Below are positions 6,302 through 11,034 of a stretch of DNA of 11,034 bases, piece after piece. How positions within the stretch are numbered: the stretch's first letter is position 1; each line of letters starts with the position of its first letter. This DNA is from JBGTBQ01 sp041749275 (GTDB lineage: Bacteria; Acidobacteriota; Blastocatellia; Pyrinomonadales; Pyrinomonadaceae): positions 1 to 11,034 of the forward strand of contig JBGTBQ010000195.1 in the NCBI GenBank assembly GCA_041749275.1, written 5' to 3'. Position numbers and translations under genes: made by a program. The notes beneath the pieces are model-generated. The model had not been told where the DNA came from, did no database searches, and saw nothing but the letters and a program-made list of their open reading frames with translations.

Positions 6302-6509
6302 GCGCAATAAAATAAAAAGGCGGCTTGAATGTCAAAGAACTAGCGGCTCATAAGCCGGGAAGTACAGTCAATGAAACAACATAGATGTTCCGACAAAGTA
6401 GGAGATGGAAAAGGCAGAGCATCTCGGCTAAAGTTAATGTGTGAAAATCAACTGCCTTAAATGACACGCTGCCGCCCCAACCGCTAGGCAGCTCCTCTTA
6501 TTGAAAAGT
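6302..6509. other. AT-richer intergenic stretch with two small dyads
   Basis: No gene is supported here. It holds a 5-bp stem with a CATA loop (CGGCT/AGCCG, 6344-6357) and a 6-bp stem with a 13-nt loop (GCTGCC/GGCAGC, 6468-6492), the latter 17 bp before the kinase start. Neither is followed by a T tract, so neither looks like an intrinsic terminator. I found no convincing sigma70 or sigma54 promoter for the kinase operon, and no second attC-like site that would close the mazEF cassette. Confidence 0.4.
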
Positions 6510-7871
6510 ATGAAAAGGGTATCCGACCTCAAACTTATCACAACCTTTGCCCTGCTCACTTTCCTGCTGACGGCGGCGGTGATCCTCGCGTGGGAGCAAT
6601 TCCTGCTCCCGCCTTTCTATTCGTGGGTGGACGCGCGCTATCCCGGCGAGGCGCACGTGCGGACGCGCTGGAACATCCAGCAGCGGGTCGAACACGTCTT
6701 CATCTCAATCGCGGTCGACGTTGTGGTCGTGACGCTGCTGCTCTACATAGTACGGGGACAGCAGCACAGGCTGGTGGAGAGCGAAGGACGCTACCGGGCG
6801 CTCTTCGAGCACGCTGGCGAAGGAATCGGCATCATCACTGCCGCCGAACGGCGGTTTGTCGAAGTCAACCACCAGTTCGCGTGCATCTTCGGGCTGGAGT
6901 CGTCGGAACTGGTCGGACAAGACCTCAAGCAGTTGCGGTGCGAGAGCGCCGGCGGTCTGAACACCAATGCCATCGAGGAGTTGATTGACAGCGCACCATC
7001 CGGTGAGCGCGAGTTGATCGTCCGGACGGGGGGGCAGGATGAACTCCCTGCGCTCGTATCGTTCGATACTCTGGACATCGGGGGCCAGAGGCTGGTGATC
7101 CTGATCGTGCGCGACCTCTCGGAGCGGAAGCGCCTCGCCCGCGAGAAGGAGGCCATCCAGTTGCAACTGCTCCAGTCTTCGAAACTCGCTTCCGTGGGCG
7201 AACTGTCGGCGGGCATCGCCCACGAAATCAACAACCCCGTCAACGGGATCATCAACCTCGCCCAGTTGCTGAAGGATGAGGAGACGGCTCTGACGGCTGA
7301 AGGGCGGCGGATGCTGGACGGGATCATCGAAGAGGGAGAGCGGATCACAAAAATCGTGCGCGACCTGTTGACTTTCGCGCGGCGCGACGCGCCCGAATTG
7401 GCGAACGTCAACATCGGCGAGACGATCTCCACTTCCGTTGCGCTGTTCGGTCGCCAGTTGCACAACAACGCCATCTCGGTCGAAGTGCGGGTGGATGACG
7501 ATCTGCCCCCCGTGCGCGCCGACGGCTCGCGCCTCCGGCAAGTCGTCGTCAACATGATCAGCAACGCACACTACGCGCTGAGAGCGAAAGCCGCCGGCGA
7601 CAGGGTGTTCCGCATCAGCGCCCGCACCATCAAGAAGGCGAGTCGCCGGTTCGTTCTGCTCGAGTTCTTCGACAACGGAGTCGGCATCCGGCAGCAGGAC
7701 GTGGAAAAAATCTTCGACCCGTTTTTCACCACCCGGCGGGACGACGGCGGCACCGGGCTTGGTCTCAGTGTAAGCTTTGGCATCGTCCGCGAATGCGGTG
7801 GCACGCTCTCGGTCGAAAGCGTAGAGCAGGGCTACACGCGATTCTCAGTCGAACTTCCGGCGGCGCGTTGA
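6510..7871 (+). CDS. Membrane-bound PAS sensor histidine kinase (NtrB/DctB-like)
   Basis: A 453-residue sensor kinase. Two transmembrane helices (residues ~7-29 and ~62-81) enclose a short extracytoplasmic loop of about 32 residues, too small for a large ligand domain. A PAS domain (~88-200, beginning 'GRYRALFEHAGEGIGII') is followed by the dimerisation/phosphoacceptor domain with H238 in 'GIAHEINNP'. The ATPase domain has the N box with N348 and N352, the G1 box 'DNGVGI' (388-393), the F box 'FDPFFTT', and the G2 box 'GTGLGL' (414-419). All catalytic motifs are intact. The ATG at 6510 is preferred over an in-frame TTG at 6501; there is no strong Shine-Dalgarno. It is the first gene of an operon with a receiver-kinase and an NtrC-type regulator, its likely phospho-partners. 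The signal is unknown; PAS may sense redox, a small ligand or membrane state. Confidence 0.94.
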   Translation: MKRVSDLKLITTFALLTFLLTAAVILAWEQFLLPPFYSWVDARYPGEAHVRTRWNIQQRVEHVFISIAVDVVVVTLLLYIVRGQQHRLVESEGRYRALFEHAGEGIGIITAAERRFVEVNHQFACIFGLESSELVGQDLKQLRCESAGGLNTNAIEELIDSAPSGERELIVRTGGQDELPALVSFDTLDIGGQRLVILIVRDLSERKRLAREKEAIQLQLLQSSKLASVGELSAGIAHEINNPVNGIINLAQLLKDEETALTAEGRRMLDGIIEEGERITKIVRDLLTFARRDAPELANVNIGETISTSVALFGRQLHNNAISVEVRVDDDLPPVRADGSRLRQVVVNMISNAHYALRAKAAGDRVFRISARTIKKASRRFVLLEFFDNGVGIRQQDVEKIFDPFFTTRRDDGGTGLGLSVSFGIVRECGGTLSVESVEQGYTRFSVELPAAR

Positions 7872-7880
7872 GGGGGACAC

Positions 7881-9455
7881 ATGCGGAGAGTGCTGGTGGT
7901 GGACGACGAGCCGAACATCCGCTGGACGATGTCGGAATTTCTGCGCCGCGAGGGGTACGAGGCGGCGGCGGCGGCAGACTACGACGACGCGCTCAACGTC
8001 CACGACAGCGGCGCGTTCTCAGCCGCCGTCGTGGACATCATCCTGCCGCATCGGGGCGGCGTCGAGTTGTTGGAAGAATTACAGCGGCGGGATCCGGCGC
8101 TGCCGGTCATCATGATGACGGGGGAGCCGAACATCGCGCGACTCCCCGAGATCGTGCGCGCGGGCGCTTACGACTTCCTGACTAAACCGGTGACGAAGGA
8201 GATGTTGCTGAAGGCGGTCGCGCGCGCCGTCGAGAAAAAGGCGCTCGACGAAACTCGGCGGGAACTCGAAGACGCCCTCTCCCGCCACGCACTGGAGCTT
8301 GAGGAACGCATCGCCGAGCGCACCGCCGAGCTGGCCTCCGCCCGCAACTTCCTCAACGCCGCGTTCGATAGCGCGACAGATTACGCCATTGTGACCCTCG
8401 ACGAACAATCGCGGGTCACTCTGTTCAACCGCGGGGCCGAGATAATCTTCGGCTACGAGGCCGTTCAGGTCACTGGTCTCTCATTCCGGCGGTTGCTCGC
8501 CGAGGACGAACACTTCCCGCAGGGCAACGCCCTTCCGTCCCGCGAGGAGCGGGCGGCGCCGGACACCGTCAGCGGATATAAAGTCCGCGCGCGCCGCGCG
8601 AGCGGCGAATGTTTCACCGCATCGCTGGCGATCACGCCGATTCGTGCTTCCGCCGGCCAGCACGCGGCGGGGCAGCTGGCGATCATCAAAGACCTCAGCT
8701 CGGAAGAGAAACGAGCCGCCGAGCTGGCCGCCATGCAGGCACGCTTGTCGCATAATGAAAAGATCGCGGCCCTCGGACAGATGGCCGCGCAGGTGGCCCA
8801 TGAGGTGAGAAACCCTCTGGCCGGGATGCGCCTGTACGTCCTGCACCTGAGAGAGCGTGTGGCCGACCAGTTGTCCCCGGACGATCTGACGCTCATCGAC
8901 AAGATCATCAGCGGGGTTGATCGGCTGGCGGGCACCGCCGACCAGATACTGAACTTCGCCAGGCCGCATCGCCTGTCACCCTGCCCGGTCAACGTCGTCC
9001 GGGTAATGCGCGACCTCCTCGAACTGTTGGAGCCGCACGCCGCCGCCGCGCGCGTCAGGGTCACGCTCGTTTGCGCCGCGCCGAAAATCGTCGCCGTGCT
9101 CGACGAGGTCTTATTTCACGCAGCTCTCTTCAACCTCGCGCTCAACTCCATTCAAGCCATGTCCGGCGACGAAGCGGCGGGCGGCGGGGAGCTGTCCATC
9201 TCGGTCGGCGAAGCGCGGGGGGGGCTGCACATCGTCATCGCCGACACGGGGCGCGGCATGACCGCCGAGCAGATCGGGAGAGCTTTTGATCTCTTCTACA
9301 CGACCAGCGGCACGGGACTCGGACTCGGAATGCCTTTCGCCAAAAAGGTCATCGAGCAACATCGCGGGTCAATCGCCGTCGAGAGCGCGCCCGGCAAAGG
9401 AACTCGCGTCGAGATCGAACTGCCGAACGAGGGGGTGATGTCAGGTGGAGGCTAA
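7881..9455 (+). CDS. Receiver-PAS-histidine kinase, soluble (inverted hybrid)
   Basis: A 524-residue cytoplasmic protein that starts with a receiver domain: D8/D9, phospho-acceptor D52 in 'VVDIILP', T80 and K102. A charged coiled-coil linker follows (~115-155, 'LEERIAERTAELASARNFL'), then PAS (~157-272) and a full histidine kinase with H307 in 'QVAHEVRNPLAGM', the N box at N418/N422, the G1 box 'DTGRGM' (455-460), 'FDLFYTT', and the G2 box 'GTGLGLG' (477-483). Receiver first and kinase last is the reverse of the usual hybrid kinase. The receiver may take phosphate from the upstream membrane kinase and gate this kinase, which would then phosphorylate the downstream NtrC-type protein. The ATG at 7881 follows a strong GAGGGGG (7870-7876) overlapping the previous stop. 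Its own stop overlaps the next gene by 11 nt. Partner order is inferred from gene order. Confidence 0.93.
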   Translation: MRRVLVVDDEPNIRWTMSEFLRREGYEAAAAADYDDALNVHDSGAFSAAVVDIILPHRGGVELLEELQRRDPALPVIMMTGEPNIARLPEIVRAGAYDFLTKPVTKEMLLKAVARAVEKKALDETRRELEDALSRHALELEERIAERTAELASARNFLNAAFDSATDYAIVTLDEQSRVTLFNRGAEIIFGYEAVQVTGLSFRRLLAEDEHFPQGNALPSREERAAPDTVSGYKVRARRASGECFTASLAITPIRASAGQHAAGQLAIIKDLSSEEKRAAELAAMQARLSHNEKIAALGQMAAQVAHEVRNPLAGMRLYVLHLRERVADQLSPDDLTLIDKIISGVDRLAGTADQILNFARPHRLSPCPVNVVRVMRDLLELLEPHAAAARVRVTLVCAAPKIVAVLDEVLFHAALFNLALNSIQAMSGDEAAGGGELSISVGEARGGLHIVIADTGRGMTAEQIGRAFDLFYTTSGTGLGLGMPFAKKVIEQHRGSIAVESAPGKGTRVEIELPNEGVMSGGG

Positions 9456-10863
9456 AGATAAAGTCCTTGTCGTTGATGACGAGAGCAGCGTCACCGACGC
9501 CCTTGATTTGATTTTCAGCAGGCGCGGTTACGAGGTGAAGACCGCGCCCAGCTTTGCCGCCTCGCGGGTGCTGCTGGCGAAGCACTCTTTCCGCCTCGTA
9601 CTCGTTGACCTGCGGCTGCCGGACGCGAACGGCATTGACCTGATCGAGCACGTCAAGACCGTCAGCCCCGAGACGGAAGTGATCCTGATCACCGCGCACG
9701 GCTCTCTCGACTTGGCGATTGAGGCGATCAAGCGGGGCGCCTACTACTATCTGGAAAAACCGTTCACGCCCGAGCAGGTGTTGACGCTCGCCGAACGGGC
9801 GCGGCAGTACGCGGTCATCAGACGCGAGAACCAGATGTTGCGGCGCACGCTGGGCAGCGAGGGTGAGTTTGCCGGCATCTCCGGGCGCGACCCGAAGATG
9901 CGGCGCATCTACGACACCATCCGGGCCACCGCCCCATCTGATGCGTCCGTGCTAGTCGAGGGCGAGTCGGGGACTGGCAAGGAATTGATCGCCACCGCCT
10001 TCCACCTGCACAGCCACCGCGCGGAAAAGCCTTTCATCCGCATCAACTGCGCCGCGATTCCGCGCGACCTGATGGAGTCCGAGATGTTCGGCTACCGCCG
10101 CGGCGCGTTCACCGGGGCCGACCGCGACAAGCGCGGGCTGATCGAAGCGGCGGCAGACGGCACGCTGCTGCTCGACGAGATCGCGGAGATGCCGACTCAC
10201 CTCCAGACCAAGCTGCTCCGCGTGCTTCAGGAGCGACGCCTGCGTCGGCTCGGCGACGAGCAGGAGGTCGAGGTGAATTTCCGCCTTATCTCCGCCACGA
10301 ATCGTGACACTTCGCAGGCGGTTAAAGAGGGCTTGTTGCGGACGGACTTGTACTTCCGTATCAGCACCATCAAGATTAAGGTGTCGCCGTTGCGTGAACG
10401 GCCTGACGACCTGCCCCTCCTGGCCGAGCGTTTTCTCACGCGCTACACCGAAAAATACCACCGGCCAGTGCGTGTTATCTCGCCGGCGGCTTACGCGACT
10501 CTGGCCCGCTACGACTGGCCCGGCAACGTCCGCGAACTCGAAGGGGTCATCGAGCATGCGGTGCTTCTCTGCCGGGGCGCTGAGATCACACCGGGGGACT
10601 TGCCCGAGCACGTTCAGGAGGAGCTATCGGATGATGCGGCCCGCTGCGTCATCCCTTCTTTCATGACGCTCGAAGAGATCGAGCGCGACGCCATCCGGCA
10701 GACACTCGAACGAACCGACGGCAACATCAAGAAAGCCGCGCGCATCCTCAACGTGCATCGCCCGACCCTCTATCGCAAACTGAAGAAAATGCGTGCCACC
10801 GCCGGCGCTCAAAGCCCCGCCGAGGCGTCTCCCTCGTCCGTCGCTGACGACGAGGATGAGTAA
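9445..10863 (+). CDS. NtrC-family sigma54-dependent response regulator
   Basis: A 472-residue transcription activator. The receiver (~1-120) has D11/D12, phospho-acceptor D55 in 'LVDLRLPDANG', T83 and K105. The AAA+ domain (~140-375) has Walker A 'GESGTGKE' (173-180), the sigma54-contact loop 'GAFTGA' (220-225), Walker B 'LLLDE' (241-245) and 'RTDLYFRIS' with the arginine-finger region. The Fis-type helix-turn-helix is at ~411-447 ('DGNIKKAARILNVHRPTLYR'), followed by an acidic, Ser/Ala-rich tail. All residues needed for ATP hydrolysis and sigma54 remodelling are present. The GTG start at 9445 overlaps the previous gene by 11 nt and is preceded by GAGGGGG (9429-9435), so it is probably translated by coupling. 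It is the output of the operon. No target sigma54 promoter was found inside the window, so the regulon must lie elsewhere. Confidence 0.96.
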   Translation: MEAKDKVLVVDDESSVTDALDLIFSRRGYEVKTAPSFAASRVLLAKHSFRLVLVDLRLPDANGIDLIEHVKTVSPETEVILITAHGSLDLAIEAIKRGAYYYLEKPFTPEQVLTLAERARQYAVIRRENQMLRRTLGSEGEFAGISGRDPKMRRIYDTIRATAPSDASVLVEGESGTGKELIATAFHLHSHRAEKPFIRINCAAIPRDLMESEMFGYRRGAFTGADRDKRGLIEAAADGTLLLDEIAEMPTHLQTKLLRVLQERRLRRLGDEQEVEVNFRLISATNRDTSQAVKEGLLRTDLYFRISTIKIKVSPLRERPDDLPLLAERFLTRYTEKYHRPVRVISPAAYATLARYDWPGNVRELEGVIEHAVLLCRGAEITPGDLPEHVQEELSDDAARCVIPSFMTLEEIERDAIRQTLERTDGNIKKAARILNVHRPTLYRKLKKMRATAGAQSPAEASPSSVADDEDE

Positions 10864-10923
10864 TTCAGATCATCTTAACAGCCCGTTCAACGGCCTGAGA
10901 GCGTGTCCAAAAAGCCATGTGCC

Positions 10924-11027
10924 GAAGCTCCGTGAGGAGCGGAATGTTTATAGCCCATCGCGTGACACGAGGTCGCTGAAGCTCCGTGAGGAGCGACATG
11001 GTAGGCGCTGCCGCCCCTCCGGGGCTT
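10924..11027. repeat. REP-like hairpin repeats: two direct copies and one inverted
   Basis: An identical 18-bp unit, gaagctccgtgaggagcg, occurs at 10924-10941 and 10978-10995 (54-bp period). Each folds as a 5-bp stem GCTCC/GGAGC closed by GTGA, a GNRA-type tetraloop, and each is followed two bases later by atg. A diverged copy lies in inverse orientation at 11008-11027, with stem GCCCC/GGGGC (11013-11025). Such 'aagctccg...ggagcg' palindromes are a dispersed repeat type in environmental bacterial genomes. They sit just beyond the last gene of the signalling operon, the usual place for REP elements. No T tract follows, so they are not standard terminators. Confidence 0.7.
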
Positions 11028-11034
11028 GAAAGAA

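Noticed and set aside
6457..6480. Possible sigma54 -24/-12 promoter ahead of the kinase operon (tgacacg then gccg)
   Set aside because: The invariant GG of the -24 element is missing and the -12 spacing does not fit.
6468..6492. Dyad before the kinase gene as an intrinsic terminator of mazEF
   Set aside because: The stem is only 6 bp with a 13-nt loop and is followed by tcctctta rather than a T tract.
6705..7571. Minus-strand ORFs of 288 and 257 codons opposite the membrane kinase
   Set aside because: Shadows of a kinase gene with all catalytic boxes intact on the plus strand.
10883..10893. Perfect 5-bp inverted repeat CCGTT-C-AACGG after the NtrC-type gene
   Set aside because: A one-base loop cannot form a hairpin and there is no T tract; too short to call an operator from one copy.
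1..11034. CRISPR array, tRNA, rRNA or prophage genes
   Set aside because: No regularly spaced direct repeats with unique spacers, no tRNA cloverleaf with a CCA/T-loop pattern, and no phage structural or packaging motifs were seen on either strand.

Overview
The window looks like chromosomal DNA of a GC-rich Acidobacteriota-type bacterium. The main clue is a secreted von Willebrand factor A protein of the kind known as 'VWFA-related Acidobacterial domain'. It is co-transcribed with the folate-dependent tRNA methyltransferase gene trmFO. The phylum is inferred from gene content only.

Left half, minus strand, read right to left: trmFO (start 5357), the VWA lipid-free secreted protein (start 4011, 4-nt ATGA overlap with trmFO), an unrecognised ~460-residue protein (start 2782 or 2827), a small soluble C39-like cysteine peptidase (start 1404, 11-nt overlap), and the tyrosine recombinase xerC (start 845). 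xerC runs off the left edge before its catalytic tyrosine. trmFO next to xerC is a known bacterial gene order, often followed by hslV/hslU. Here a visibly AT-richer two-gene module (unknown protein plus peptidase) sits between VWA and xerC and looks like an accessory insertion. xerC seems to have its own promoter, overlapping the end of the peptidase gene, and a leader holding four tandem 7-bp repeats.

Middle (5358-6509): a divergent, gene-poor region. It holds a good sigma70-type promoter for trmFO, a 24-codon ORF of doubtful status, and a ~104-bp imperfect palindrome closely resembling an integron attC recombination site. Next comes a MazE/MazF-type toxin-antitoxin pair whose near-consensus promoter lies so close to the mazE ATG that the mRNA should be leaderless. 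These features together suggest a gene cassette captured at a single attC (or a remnant of a cassette array). About 200 bp of AT-richer intergenic DNA follows, with two small dyads and no clear promoter or terminator.

Right half (6510-10863), plus strand: a compact three-gene signalling operon. It encodes a membrane PAS histidine kinase, a soluble protein with an N-terminal receiver followed by PAS and a complete second histidine kinase, and an NtrC-family sigma54 activator. All phospho-acceptor residues are present in all three, so a branched or multi-step phosphorelay ending in sigma54-dependent transcription is plausible. The input signal and target genes are not visible.

Right end (10864-11034): REP-like hairpin repeats, two direct copies 54 bp apart with a GNRA-type loop and a diverged third copy in inverted orientation.
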